A stretch of 45,742 nucleotides of DNA from Bifiguratus adelaidae (GCA_002261195.1 MVBO01000117.1:1-45742), one strand, 5' to 3'; shown: positions 1 to 13,483, counted from the first letter of the stretch. Numbers and translations are program-made. The notes: generated from the letters alone by a model not told the origin.

Positions 1-107
1 ATAGTCTTGGTAAGTTTGACTAGTCGCCATTGGCCGGCCAACACCGAGCTCACACTAGCATCCTCATCCCTTGTCCAGCGTTACCTTGGCCAGTCTTTAT
101 TAGCATA

Positions 108-1090
108 ATGGCAGTCTTGGGGTTAGTCGTTGTCGCCAACACGTCCAAACTAGGTGCCTTCTATGTGCGTATGCTTATCACTATCCTCGGTATGGGATTT
201 GCCGCCAGTTTGGGTATCCTTTCCGGTATCGTTCTCTTCTTTGCTCAGAAACGGGAAATGATCAACTTCATCGTCGCGAGGATATACTACCTTACCACTG
301 GCACCTTGCTCGGTATCTCATTTGAAGTCGAAGGCCGGGAGATTTTGGATCAAGGAATGCCAGCTATAGTGATATCGAATCACCAATCCTCCCTAGATAT
401 TCTCATGTTGGGTTGCGTCTTTCCTCGCAGTTGCGCTATAGTCGCTAAGAAAAGCATGCGATTTTATCCAATCATGGGGCAATTCAGTAAGTACAACAAC
501 CAAACACACCGGGACAGTTACGCTGATGCGCGCAGTGACTCTCGCGCAGACGGTGTTTTTAGATAGGAGCAACTCCAAAACCTCGATCGATGCCTTTCGG
601 AAAGCAGCAAAGCAAGTGCAAAAGAAGAGGGTATGTACAGTAAGGGCACACTATTGGCGAAACATCTCACTTTAGCGAGCATTCAGGTTGGTGTGTGGAT
701 CTTCCCTGAAGGGACACGAGCCCATTTCACGGAGAACGATCTTTTGCCTTTCAAGAAAGGGGCTTTCCACCTAGCTACTCAGGCCAAAGTACCTATCATT
801 CCTGTGGTTGTTGAGAACTATTCTCATATATATGACTCAAAATCCAAAGCGTTCACCAGTGGAGTTATTAAAGTAAAAGGTAAACCGCACTATCTCTACT
901 ATCGAAAAATCCTTGCTTACATTTACAATACCTAGTTTTACCGCCTATTCCAACTGAAAACCTCACCGACGACAAGGAATCAACGGATGCACTGAGGGAT
1001 CAAGCACGAGATGCCATGCTAATTGCCCTTAAAGAGATGTCATCCCACCGACGTGCAACAGATATAGATCTTGTAAAGAAGATAGAATAA
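108..1090 (+). CDS. SLC1: 1-acyl-sn-glycerol-3-phosphate acyltransferase (LPA acyltransferase, Slc1/PlsC type)
   Basis: Converts lysophosphatidic acid to phosphatidic acid in ER membranes, the second acylation of glycerolipid synthesis. Exons 108-486, 536-630, 687-879 and 936-1090 sum to 822 nt (273 aa), the usual size. The N-terminus carries hydrophobic segments (roughly residues 1-10 and 24-48). The catalytic H-x4-D box is in NHQSSLD; after splicing, [14 protein letters not shown] restores the usual region between the boxes, and FPEGTR is the phosphate-binding box. The start is the first ATG in frame. The window edge (bases 1-10 followed by a GTAAG donor) may hold an upstream exon, so the 5' end is uncertain. 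The stop faces Psf2 convergently across 122 bp. Confidence 0.9.
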
Positions 1091-1212
1091 GTTTGGGATG
1101 TCAGACATTTCAGGACACGTTATATATCCGCAGACACTGTAAGCATCATTCATATAGGCTATGATAAAAGGTCATTACCCCTCATGCAGCCTTTATTTAC
1201 AAGTCTATGATT

Positions 1213-1998
1213 TCAATATGTGGAGCTTTCAAAAGGTGTCTGTGACATATCTTCCTCAGCTTCTGGAGGTGGAGCTAGTTTAACCAATTGGCTATAAGCT
1301 TTCGTAAAGAATGGACGAATTTCATTCAGTTCCATTTGGGCAATGTTATTGACCTAGAAATGCACGTCAATAACGGAACGATCCATGGAGTCTCTTGTCT
1401 TACTTGAAGATATGTCGCGTCCAGATTCTTTACACCTTCCCTTGCTTTCACTTCCCTGGTTTCCCGCAAGTTTTTGAGGAGTACATGAATCTCGTTGGCG
1501 TTCGGAATATCGTCAGATGCGCTATATCCATTGATGTCGAGTCATTACGCGTATGACATGGACTTACTGGTTGAGAAGCATGTGCGCCACTTCCATGTAA
1601 GTATACGGTAATTCACTGAACGTCGGTTGCTGCTCTTCGTCGGCGAGTCGCGCAGAGAAGAATTCTAGGTTCAAACAGCGTCAGAGATGTATGCCAATTT
1701 GCTTCAAAGTGTACCTGAAGTGAGCCACTCCGGGGGTATAATGGTACAGTTTTGATTCTTTTTCAACATAAGTGCCATCCATAGGGGTACTCTTGTTCGA
1801 ACAGGTGGGCGGAAAGGTCCAAATGAGCCCTAGCAAGAGGATGAAAACCAGAGACCATCCCGGTATGGCATTACTCACCACAATTAGTTCGACAGTACTA
1901 AGACTCTGGTTCGGTACAATGTAAATCAGCTCATTCTCGGCAAGATACTCAATCTCTTGAGGAGTGAGACTGTTTGCAATGGCCGTTGACAAGGCCAT
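1213..1998 (-). CDS. PSF2: GINS complex subunit Psf2
   Basis: GINS (Sld5-Psf1-Psf2-Psf3) joins Cdc45 and MCM2-7 to form the replicative helicase. Five exons (1998-1879, 1829-1715, 1664-1568, 1521-1404, 1353-1213) total 591 nt, 196 aa, matching the family. Visible Psf2 signatures are SLTPQEIEYLAENELIYIVP near the N-terminus, GPFRPPVRTRVPLWMALMLK after intron 1, IIPPEWL, and LLNHASDDIPNA across the third splice. The start is the ATG at 1998; a GTG 33 nt upstream is in frame but not needed. Only about 200 bp separate it from the eL6 stop upstream on the same strand. Confidence 0.93.
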
Positions 1999-2202
1999 GC
2001 CAAAGGGTAACAACTCCACGTTTGGAGTCACTCAATACACGCTAAATTTCTACGCGTCACGTTTCGGCGCTGGATAGGCAAGACTTCACAATAGAATGTA
2101 AAAGGCCTCAAAGCGAAAGTAGATCTCACTCTTTAATCAGCTCTACTCGATTGATTTACAGTAGCTCCATTTCGCGTATAGTTAACATGAGGGAGATGCT
2201 TT

Positions 2203-2973
2203 TTAGAATTGGAGGTTGTGAGGGAATTGTCCCTTGGACAAGCTGAAGGAAGCATTCAAGTAGTGGGCGAGATGTGGAACTTTCTTGATTTCAGCGAGCA
2301 AAGCCTTGTCAATGTTCTTTTGATCGGCAGCCTTGGACTCTGGGAAAGCCTCCTTCTTCTGTGACAATGTATTAGGCTATATTCTATCGTTGACATCCTT
2401 TCTCCTTACCTTCTCTCCATCAAAGAACTCTTCCTCAGTGGCCTTCTTCTTGGTATCCTTGGGCTTCTTGAAGTAACCGTCATCAAGCTTCTCGTCAACT
2501 TTGACAGAGCTGATATCGACCTTGGTGGATGTAGCAATGACATAGGCTTGGTTGACACGCTTCAAGGGGACACCGTTGATCTTAAAGGGACCGGTAACGA
2601 GGAGGAGACCGGATTCCAATTGCTTCAAGAAGACAACACGCTTGCCACGGAAACGACCAGACAAAAGGATCAAGACGGTCCCGGGGGTGATGGTGGAGCG
2701 AAGAGCCGCAGGCTTGGCAGTCTTACGAGTGGGAAGAGGAGTAGGAACATCCTCAGCAGGGTAGAAGCGGGGAGCCTTGTTCAAGGGAATAAGACGCTTT
2801 CCACCGTTCTTGGCACCGCCAACTTGGACCTCCTTGGTGGTAGCCTCCTCCTTCTTAGGAGCAGCTACTGTGGTCTTGCCGCGCTTGTAAAGGGCCTTGG
2901 CGGCGTATGACTTGGAGCGGCTCAAACGAGCAATGCCCGGAGCAAGAAGGCTATTTCTCGGCTTGTGAGGCAT
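2203..2973 (-). CDS. RPL6: 60S ribosomal protein eL6
   Basis: Structural protein of the large cytosolic ribosomal subunit. Two exons (2973-2410, 2358-2203) encode 239 aa. Diagnostic stretches are [60 protein letters not shown] and [12 protein letters not shown], and a C-terminus ending [15 protein letters not shown]. The N-terminal extension ([20 protein letters not shown]) is typical of eL6 outside budding yeasts. A pyrimidine-rich acceptor (CTCTTGCAG) lies just upstream of the ATG, so a 5'UTR intron is likely, as is common in ribosomal protein genes; a good donor (ACAAG|GTATGT) near 3363 would make it about 374 nt. That part is inference. Confidence 0.95.
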
Positions 2974-3654
2974 GTCTGGAGTTCTACCACTGCAAGAGAA
3001 GAAAAAGAAAAGGTTAGAGTGAGTCTTTTGGAGCAATATTGTAGTCGGAATCCTTAGCGCCGTTTCATCAACATGATCAGGTCACTGTGTGTAAGATGGT
3101 CGAGATGCCTATCATTGCCGCAAACTGATGGCAATTGGCGGAACGATGATCATCGTGGATCGCCTAGCCTCTGCACGCTACAGTATGGTGGCTAGATCCA
3201 TGAACCTCATTGCTGGATGGATGGATGGCTTCATGTGGATGGTGGATCGATCATGCATCCATCCTCCGCGCACTCCATTCCAAGCCATCTCGTCAAGAAT
3301 GTGTCCAACGTCGCATACAGCTATCCCCACCATATCCCCTTCGTCAAGATGCACCGTACATACCTTGTAGCGATAAATGCTCTCCACGAAAAAGAAGGAG
3401 CAAGCTGTTGCCAGAGCAGACACAATTTAGCGGCTGCCGCAAAAGAAATCGGGTTAGGGGCAAAATTGAAGCCACCAAGGCTATCCTGGTGACATCATCA
3501 AATTGGATATCGGGGTAGTAGTGATGCAGGACAATGAAAAAAATGTTAACCTTTTAGTAAAGAGAAAACGAATGATACAACCACAGCAAAGACTCGATAT
3601 ATCTAGCAGGCGGACATTAATAGAACACGATATGCAAGTTTTTGACCACAGGCT
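2974..3654. promoter_or_regulatory. Upstream region of RPL6 / downstream of ARF1, no ORF of note
   Basis: A 681-bp gap by local standards very long. No reading frame has coding character. It contains a short GGATGGATGGATGG microrepeat (about 3216-3240), pyrimidine-rich sequence next to RPL6, and a possible 5'UTR intron of RPL6 (about 2990-3363 on the minus strand). It should hold the RPL6 promoter and the ARF1 3'UTR. No tRNA or snoRNA fold was recognised. Confidence 0.5.
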
Positions 3655-4589
<935 letters not shown>

Positions 4590-4836
4590 TTACTAGTGTT
4601 CTTTTCTAAGTAGTTCTGGTCAGCGTATGTGGTCATCCACCTAGATGGACTCTAGATGCGAACTTACATGTTCAGGGGAGCGCAAAGGACACAGAACTGG
4701 TCCAACAGCTATTGGCTGGACGTGTGACACAGTTAATTCATTAAGGTAATCCAAGCGACGTCATCGAGTGACTTCGTTCCCCCTTGACGTTGTCATCGTC
4801 ACTCGCATTCCTCTTGTTCCCCTTTTCCACTCCACC

Positions 4837-6301
<1,465 letters not shown>

Positions 6302-6429
6302 GCCCGAAGCGTCGTCTATAAAGCTTTCCAGCCTTACTGTACACGTGTAATACTAAAGTAATATACAAATGTTTGCTAGCCTTTACGCCTTGCCTATATT
6401 TCATACAGGAAAGTTGTATATGAGAGTCA

Positions 6430-6735
6430 TTACATGTTGTTGGCTTCCGTGTTCACTTCAACAGTTGTTGATAGATCGTCCACCGGTCGTTCTACCGGCA
6501 CATTGCGCTCTGTATAGCCAGGTGGAAACAGATGTTGCCAGGGATCTTCTATAAATGAGGGTTTGTAGTATCCCTCTTCCCCATGTTGTCCCTGCCTCGC
6601 ACCGAAACCACCATTACGACCTCGTCCACCTCTGAAATAGCCACCTCTGTATCCCTGTCCACGACCTCGACCTCGACCTCGACCGCGAAAGCCTCTTTCG
6701 GTCCCGTATGGAAAACTCTCCTTTCCCCTTTGCAT
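6430..6735 (-). CDS. Small RGG/RG-rich protein with C-terminal YYKPSFIEDPW motif
   Basis: A 101-aa reading frame. Residues about 15-50 are dense in RG/RGG repeats (RGFRGRGRGRGRGQGYRGG), the type that binds RNA and is arginine-methylated; the acidic C-terminal half carries YYKPSFIEDPWQHLFPPGY, which looks like a conserved short motif. Family not recognised. The first ATG at 6735 lies only 85 nt below the PIG-A stop on the same strand, so it may have its own promoter inside PIG-A, an unseen first exon, or share a transcript. A fusion to PIG-A was tested by eye and disfavoured, because PIG-A is complete without it. It is convergent with PEP4 (128 bp). Confidence 0.6.
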   Translation of the reverse strand: MQRGKESFPYGTERGFRGRGRGRGRGQGYRGGYFRGGRGRNGGFGARQGQHGEEGYYKPSFIEDPWQHLFPPGYTERNVPVERPVDDLSTTVEVNTEANNM

Positions 6736-6820
6736 GACCGGTCCTTTGCGTGGAACAAGAGAAATGTTGCTATGGCGAGTTTATTTCTACTGTACACAGG
6801 GGACACTGCAAAAGAGGAAT

Positions 6821-8624
6821 TATACCGTCTTTCTACACTTGCCACCCATTCTCCGCCACGTTGCATAGTCTACCGTCTGCGCAATCTCTACTTCTTCCTT
6901 TGGAAACAACCATTCGAGGAACATCCAAATGAGATAATCGATGGCCATCACAAGGCAGAATATCTTGCCTGCGAATACACCGCATCCATAATAGCGTCGC
7001 AGACGTTCAATGAGCGGTGGTGTCGGCGATCTCGTGATTTCGTCGTAGACCTACGAGGATTAGACCTCTGAAGCTTGTGGACCAAGTGCACCGACATACC
7101 TTTTCTGTTCGTTCGGCCACATTGCTCCAACTGTACATTTCCTTAAGCTCCTCGTGAAAGGTGACTGGATTGACTTCGCGACTGCGAATCAAGTGGATGG
7201 CCTTTGACACCGCGACAACAAGATCTAGATCCATTTTGAATATTGTAAACGTGCTTGATTGCCATGTTACATACCATCCTCTTCCGGTTTTGAAAAGTTG
7301 ATCATGTGTCTAGGAAGCACTTCTGGAACTCCACCGACTTTGGTGCTGACCACCAAGAGACTATCACATCATGTCATTTAGATCGTGTCGTTTTCAAGGC
7401 CACCCGATCCTCTTACCCGCAAGAAGCAGCCTCGACAATGGCAATGCAAAAGGCTTCCGTTAAACTCGTATTGAGAAAAATGTCACCTTGGTTGAGCACC
7501 TTGACCACATCATGGTGTTTGACGGGACCTAAAAGCTCCACCCTGTCATGAAGCAGGTATTTTTCCCGCATTTGTTCCAGATCGATCCGTTTCGGACCGT
7601 CACCTCCTGCCCTGGATGAGCATGGAGGACGCGTGTGCATTGGCTATTCACTTACCATTAATGAAACGGGCCCTCTGATGCATGGCACATATCCGTGGTA
7701 TGACGGCGATGAGCAAGTCGATGCCTTTTCGGTATACAAGTCGACTAATGACGACAATGGTGACTAGACAAAGAAGGTGTGATCATTGAGACACCGTATG
7801 TATATCCACCTCTGGCCTCGACTCACTTTTGGTGGGATCGCGCTTGCTGGTATCAGGTTTGAATTGAGAAGCGACAATGGCATTGGGTATGACAGAGACA
7901 TGCTGTGGATTCAAAGCGGCTCGTAGGACGGTATTTTCTTTGCTGATGGAATGGGTAGGAACAGAGCGTTCGAGGAACACGGTCAGGAACAGGACACTGA
8001 GGCAGTTGCAAACTTGCCTGGTATTGGAGACGCAAATGACATGGTCAATATCACTTAGGGTCCATTTGAGCAGTTTGTTTGTGAGGATACTGCTGGCATC
8101 GGCGAAACCAAACAGAGAATGATCGGTGAAGCAAGCTTTCAGACCCATGGTGCGGCCGTGGAGGATGCCTTCAAGGCACATGGATGAAAAGGCTTGGTGT
8201 CCGTGTACAATGTCGATTTCTTCGCGAATCACAATGGCGCGAAAGATGGGAAAGAAGCCGAATATAGTTGGAAACGATGCTTGCGAATAGACAATGCCCA
8301 TGGGCACATAATAGACCTTTAGGCCATTCGTCACATATCGAACGCCAGCGCGGTGACCGTAGGCGTGGGTAATAATGATGACCTATTCAAGTATGAGTAC
8401 TGACGGCATGAGGAAAGCGCGCGCAAGTCGCCTTGCCTTGTGACCACGCTGTATCAACCGTTCCGATAATTGATAGAGGTGGGATTCTACCCCTCCCATG
8501 TTGGGGTAGAAGAAGTCGGATACCATACTAGAGCACAGATTAGCAAACTGCCCATCGAGTCCTAGCCCAGACACCACTCGTGAGTCCAATTGACCCCATT
8601 TACGTACCAAATGTTGTACGGCAT
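6821..8624 (-). CDS. SPT14: PIG-A, catalytic subunit of GPI-GlcNAc transferase (Gpi3/Spt14)
   Basis: Transfers GlcNAc from UDP-GlcNAc to phosphatidylinositol, the first step of GPI-anchor synthesis on the ER cytosolic face. Nine exons (8624-8608, 8527-8437, 8382-8018, 7942-7827, 7763-7656, 7606-7417, 7360-7275, 7225-7100, 7050-6821) sum to 1329 nt, 442 aa (yeast about 452). The 17-nt first exon gives MPYNIC, then [20 protein letters not shown]; also visible are [55 protein letters not shown] and the GT4 E-x7-E box in [10 protein letters not shown]. One C-terminal membrane span ([20 protein letters not shown]). Introns 2 (8383-8436) and 3 (7943-8017) use GC donors. PIG-P, its partner subunit, is at 35.9 kb. 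Confidence 0.95.
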
Positions 8625-8685
8625 GATGAACTTAGGCCATCGCGTAGAACACTTCTTCAGTCACGAATTTCTCTCGCGCACTCAA
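8625..8685. promoter_or_regulatory. 61-bp divergent promoter between PIG-A and the CID gene
   Basis: The start codons of two divergent genes (8624 minus, 8686 plus) are only 61 bp apart. Both starts are supported: MPYNIC is the standard PIG-A beginning after splicing, and MALSEKVIADKL the standard start of a CID domain. Any core promoter must serve both directions or lie in coding sequence. Confidence 0.6.
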
Positions 8686-9976
8686 ATGGCGTTGTCGGAG
8701 AAGGTCATTGCAGACAAATTACGGAATCTACAAGATACACAAGAGGGAATCAGCACCACGTCTCAGTGTAGGTGACCGTAGACAAGGATGCGTGTTCTTT
8801 TGGCGTTTGAATTCTAAGTTGTTGGCCGTCTACAGGGTTTATTTTCCACAAACGACACGCGAACACATGCACCCAAGTATGGGATAGAGAGATTCGCAAG
8901 TGTACGTAGAAAGGCTGGTTGGTACCTTGGCTTGAAGGAGACGCTGACGCATTCCTTATACTAGTAACCGGTAGTCGAGCGCTATCCTTTCTATACCTTG
9001 CCAATGATATCATTCAAAACTCGAAAAAACGCGGCTCCGAATACCTTCACAGCTTTTCAAAGGTAGGCTCGGTGCTACGGGAGAGTAATACTCATCCTTG
9101 GCTCGTCAGTTGCTTCCCGGTGCCATTGAGCACGCGTACAAGAGATCACCTCCCGATATCCAATCAAGAATCATGAGACTTTTGAATATTTGGCAAGACC
9201 GCGGCGTGTACGGAAGAGATTACTTGGAGAACCTCCGGAAACGATGTGAACGGACACAAAGGACGACACGAGAACCCTCAGCCATCAAGAAGCCGCCACC
9301 GGATGTCGACGAGGTGCGGTCACCTAGATTGTCTCTAGAAATTGAGGGCATTAATGTATCTTTGTGCAGGGCAAATTGACGAGTCAGTTGCAACAACTCG
9401 ATACCCTCATCAATACTCGCCTTGTAGCAGCAAACGAGGCAAATGTCTTGTGGGAGCGACTTGTTATAGAGAAAACGACCGGCACCGACATGGCAGAAGC
9501 AGCCGTATCGTATCAAAACCTGTTGGAAAAAAGTGTACAGCACAAGGGCGAGATTTTGGAACTACTGAAATCCATCATGCAGCCTCTGAGGTGGTCCATG
9601 GAAAAGGAGACGCAAATGGTCTCGGACATCAAGGCTGGAAATTTTAACTTTGTACCAGGTAGGAGCCGCAACATTTGGACCTCTTGAACACAATCTTATT
9701 CGCCCAGCCACCGCGTCCCTCAAGACCCAAGACACCAGCCTCACCACATACCCTCCAACGTCCGTAAGTAGTCTGCCGTCGGCTCCAGCCTCCGCGGACG
9801 CGTTCGATACCCTCCAAGAGTTGCCGTCATCACACTTGTTGGCCGACTTTGACTTTACAAGCGGCGATCTACAGGCCCCCGACATGTCTTTTGACGATGC
9901 AATTCATGCCACGTTCAATGGTCAAGAGTATGATGCAACGGCAGAGGTACGATCCAACAAATTGCAACGAACGTAG
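8686..9976 (+). CDS. RTT103: CID-domain protein binding RNA polymerase II CTD (Rtt103/RPRD1 type)
   Basis: CID proteins bind the phosphorylated CTD of Pol II and couple transcription to 3'-end processing and termination. Six exons (8686-8767, 8836-8901, 8965-9062, 9110-9313, 9370-9658, 9708-9976) give 335 aa. The N-terminal CID (residues 1-130) reads MALSEKVIADKLRNLQDTQE, W-FIFHKRHA, and SFLYLANDIIQNSKKRG, then LPGAIEHAY and RLLNIWQDRGVY. A coiled-coil region (about 155-245) resembles the RPRD/CREPT segment; the tail is Ser/Pro/Asp-rich and probably disordered. It is divergent from PIG-A and convergent with the P-protein gene (110 bp). The Rtt103 versus RPRD1 assignment is by overall layout. 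Confidence 0.88.
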
Positions 9977-10086
9977 CGTGTTCCAGGATTGCGGTAGCCA
10001 AAAAATTATACGATAGTTCTCTAACAAGAAGGAAGCGCATGGCAGACATGTGAGGGTCAATGCAAGCTGTAAATCTATTCACATTT

Positions 10087-11556
10087 TTAATCCTGTCGCT
10101 GATTGGGGTATCGACCAAGCACGCAGACTTCGAGACAGTACTTGCTAAGCTCTTGTACGGCTGCCTGAATAGCTTCTTCATCCACCTCTTTGCCGCCTTG
10201 ACATTCCACATAGAATACATAGTGCCATGGCCGTTCCCGAGACGGACGAGAATCAATCTTTGTCAGATTGATATTGTGATCCTTGAACACCTTTAATCCA
10301 TCACATAGTGCACCTGGTTGACGGTGGTCGACGGTGAAGCGGACAAGGAGCTTGTCATCGGAGGTGGGCTTGTCGGACGATGTCCCCAAGACAAAGAAGC
10401 GGGTCGTGTTGGCTAGTAGATAGAGCATGTTAACATAGCTTTGGCAATGCATCTTGGTACTCACTCTTGAGATCTTCGATATCTCGTTCTAGTATGTCGA
10501 GACCATATAAGCTTGCACAAGTTTCACTACAAATGGCAGCAGATCCGGTTTCGCGTGCGGCAATCTCGGCCGCCAGGGAAGTGGAAGAGACATTGATGCG
10601 CTCGGCATTGGGCAAATGCGCATCAAGCCATTTCTGGCTTTGCCCAAAGCCTTGCGGATGAGAATATATTCTCTTGATGCTCTTGAGGGGGCTGTTGGAG
10701 AGCAAACATTGATGAATCTAGCAAATGTCAATGATCCTTGTCTGGATGTTCACGCGCTGACTCGATTGTCACCGTGCTGATGCTCAAATCAATACTCACT
10801 GTAAGATATGATTCTGCGCGTATTTTCAGGTTGGTATCCATGAGCCGATCCAGGGTTTGAACCACAGAGCCATGCGTCGAATTCTCGAAGGGGACAATGC
10901 CATAGGTGGCCCGGCCTTTTTCTACCAGCGTAAAGACATCTAAGGCAGGTGTATGAGATAGTGTACATGTCGGTCGCGCCTACCTTTGATTTGTTCCTGG
11001 GGTATATAAAGGACACTGTCGCCAAAGCGTTCAATGGCCGCTTGATGAGAAAAGGAGCCGGCCGGTCCCAAGTAGCCAACCTTCAGTTCCTTTTGCAATG
11101 AAATTGACGCGGACATGATCTAGGGCAAAATCGGGATGAATATAGGCGTTGGAAAATGGGCCATTAGCCTCTAAAGAAGCATACCTCGCGAAAGATGGCA
11201 TTGAGTGACTCATCCTTGAGAGGTCCCTTGTTGAGTCGCGATACCTGAAGTCGGAAAAAATGGTGAATACGAGGATATAATAAACCTTGCGGTTACCGTT
11301 TCGTAGATTTGCTTTTCGCGCGTGGGAATGTACACGTGAGGATCTGAAGTCGTTCCAGACGAGCTAGTGGGCGTGTTAATGGTTGGCAAAGTATGCGGCC
11401 AACCGCTCGCTTCACTTGCCTTCCGATCTCGACGGCATCGAGGGCCTTCTTGGCAGCACCAATGTCAACAGACACCTGAGCGCGTTCATTGAGTAAATGA
11501 ATGATGGAAACGTCCAAAGAGTCAATCTTGTGCCGTAGTGCCGTCAAGTCTCCCAT
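10087..11556 (-). CDS. Bifunctional chorismate mutase-prephenate dehydratase (P-protein)
   Basis: Makes phenylpyruvate from chorismate in phenylalanine synthesis. Seven exons (11556-11420, 11363-11297, 11244-11185, 11119-10984, 10939-10800, 10717-10465, 10412-10087) total 1119 nt, 372 aa, the size of bacterial PheA. Order: AroQ-type chorismate mutase (about 1-95; LRHKIDSLDVSIIHLLNERA, then YIPTREKQIYETV and LNAIFREIMSAS), prephenate dehydratase (about 100-275; VGYLGPAGSFSHQAA, VPFENSTHGSV, the substrate-proximal NTTRFFVLG), and an ACT domain (about 285-365; GALCDGLKVFKDHNINLTKI, ESRP-like DSRPSRERPW). Intron 1 (11364-11419) has a GC donor. Fungi normally have separate Aro7 and Pha2, so the fused architecture is unusual here. 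Confidence 0.92.
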
Positions 11557-11943
11557 GGTGTGTCCAGTATACGCAGAGTCGCCTCAATGACTATAATCGG
11601 TCACCAGAAATGGCCTTTGCCAGAATTTAAGGTGAATTTGGCGCCTGCCATGCCATCGAGCGGCTATCCATATCGCGCTAGGTATATTGCCAACTAGGAG
11701 ATACACAAAGTGTCTATTAGTTTACCTATTGCGTTGGCTTTTTGGTCCTCACACCTCGAGAATGCCGATACGTTCCATGTGCATGTCCTAGGTTCCGAGA
11801 GGACAAGGTAGTCTTACAGTATTTCCGACTTTTCTCTAGGACCCACACAGTACCCGCCGCAGAATTGGTCCCTTCTACAGCCTTGTTGCGTACTTTCCCT
11901 GTTACGGACAATGTTGTCAGTCGGAAATCGAGAATGGAGTTGA
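11557..11943. other. Intergenic stretch upstream of the P-protein gene, nothing recognised
   Basis: No frame with coding character and no RNA fold recognised. It should hold the promoter of the P-protein gene at its left end; its right end runs into the decayed gene family remnant. Confidence 0.4.
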
Positions 11944-12940
11944 TCAAGAGTACTTATATTCACATCGAGTGTACATTGGCCAGAAAGCTTTCGCTGCTCT
12001 TGGGTTTGGAAATGGAAATGCTTCTCGTAGATCATTGACATCGGGAATATGGCCGTTGGTATCATTGGCAAGGCGAAAAATACAGTCATCTAGCTCGTTG
12101 TTTTGCATTTGACACCTGCTGGTGGAGTAGAGATATGTTCGGTATTGCTCTGAAACTCACAGTATTGTGAGAGCCACACATACAGCAACTTTGTCCCCGG
12201 TGTGATATACCCTTCCTTCGCCGAAAGATTGTGACAAGGACAATGGCACTAAGTACAACCACAATGTGGTGCCATATAACGTTTCTTAACAAGACTTCCT
12301 GCATTCCCGACTCCTCCAGCCACCTAAAATCGACAAATTGCTATGAGCCGTCGTCAGGGTCGATAGGGTTGCAAAGGCCGTCTCCCTGTCGAGGGTCACT
12401 GTGTGAACGTTATGATAGGGAAAAGACCTAAGGAAGGCCGAGTCTTGAACCGGCTAGTTCCCACTTGTCGATATGCTGATCGTATACTCTCATCACTTTA
12501 GCCTGTCCGGAACGATTCACGCGCTGCAGCTCAATGTAAGGCCCTTCATCACCAGGACGGGCGCAAATGCCGATTGATGAAGAATGCGAAGGACATAATA
12601 ATATCCTGTCGTTTCTGTTCCGAAACAATAAAAGCTCGCTGTCAGGAAGTCCGAGGTATCAAGATCGCCGTTGACAAGAGCCATTTCCTCCTCCCGAAGC
12701 TCGTAATTTGAACAGCTGGAAAACTCAGTCAGTTCACGTATAGGTGATTTCACGTACCATACCATACCTACTTGCTGTGTGTTCTTCGCCAAAGCAGCAG
12801 GCAAGCAGGCCAATAAGACTCCCAAACAACTCTCTCTTCGGCGGTGATGTAATATCGACCTTGATGGCGGCGAAAATTCACCAATTCGAATCTGGTAATA
12901 GGCACTAAATGAGAATGCACCTTGACTCCAATAGTCCAAC
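11944..12940 (-). pseudogene. Remnant A of a repeated unknown gene family (frame-broken)
   Basis: Minus-strand sequence whose translation matches remnant B only when the frame is switched. Conserved pieces in order: ITSPPKRELFGSLIGLLACC (about 12,800), RSGQAKVMRVYDQHIDKW (about 12,470), FPYHNVHTVTLDRE (about 12,410), CPCHNL (about 12,235), and an open C-terminal segment NNELDDCIFRLANDTNGHIP ending at a stop at 11,944. Bases 12,224-12,242 are identical to 14,819-14,837. A one-base difference near 12,255 and another near 12,560, relative to remnant B, break the frame, and a stop interrupts the CPCHNL segment. Function unknown; introns may explain some frame changes. Confidence 0.5.
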
Positions 12941-13483
12941 TAGACATTTCACCACACCTCGGAAGCAGTCATGCTAGAACCAGATGCGTTTTTTGCCGTG
13001 AAGAGAATGGTCAAGGTACAAAAGGCAAGAGCGCAGATCCTCAGAAAGAGGCTTCTTGATGAACAATCGTTTTACATGAGATATCGTTTTCTTTATGGTA
13101 TTACTCTTCCAAGTATTCGCTGCTTGAACCTCTTGCTATCGTCTCCACGCTCTTTAAGGTAATATACTTGCCTGTGGTGCTGGAAAGCATCGCAAAGGGC
13201 ATTCTGGAAATTCTCGCGCTGCAGTACAACGGCAGCCCATCTCTCGAAGCAGCCACAACCTAGATCATGTTGTGCCTTATTGATTATTTCAAGAGCTTGA
13301 ACGTCAGTACGATAACAGAGTAGTGCTTGCGAGCAGCTGGCAGTGTAACCAACAACGAGAGGATATGCTGTCGACAGTCCTCCAAATCAAGCTGAGGTGG
13401 TCTGTCGTCCCTCTGTGAGTCCCAAAGGGTATCAAGGGATAGCGTGAGGTGTGCGTTTAACACCGAACAAAAATACAAAAATG
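12941..13483. other. Gene-poor stretch beside the tRNA, possible further family remnant
   Basis: No intact gene. A minus-strand open frame around 13,400-13,110 (containing CFERWAAVVLQRENFQNALC) looks protein-like and vaguely resembles the end of remnant C (YRARIAAKVRYLDSLLKSHQ), so it may be the tail of another decayed copy, but the likeness is weak. Two oligo-T runs on the minus strand (plus-strand 13,467-13,483) serve as the tRNA terminator. Confidence 0.3.

Noticed and set aside
2548-2910. Plus-strand open frames opposite RPL6
   Set aside because: Antisense shadow of a strongly biased ribosomal protein gene.
6735-6870. PIG-A fused to the RGG protein through an intron that skips the TAA
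   Set aside because: PIG-A is full length (442 aa) without it, and the needed donor (GTGTAG) is weak while the better GTATAA donor gives the wrong frame.
12517-12939. 140-codon minus-strand open frame as a real gene
   Set aside because: It crosses the conserved blocks of remnant A in shifting frames; only part of it matches remnants B and C.
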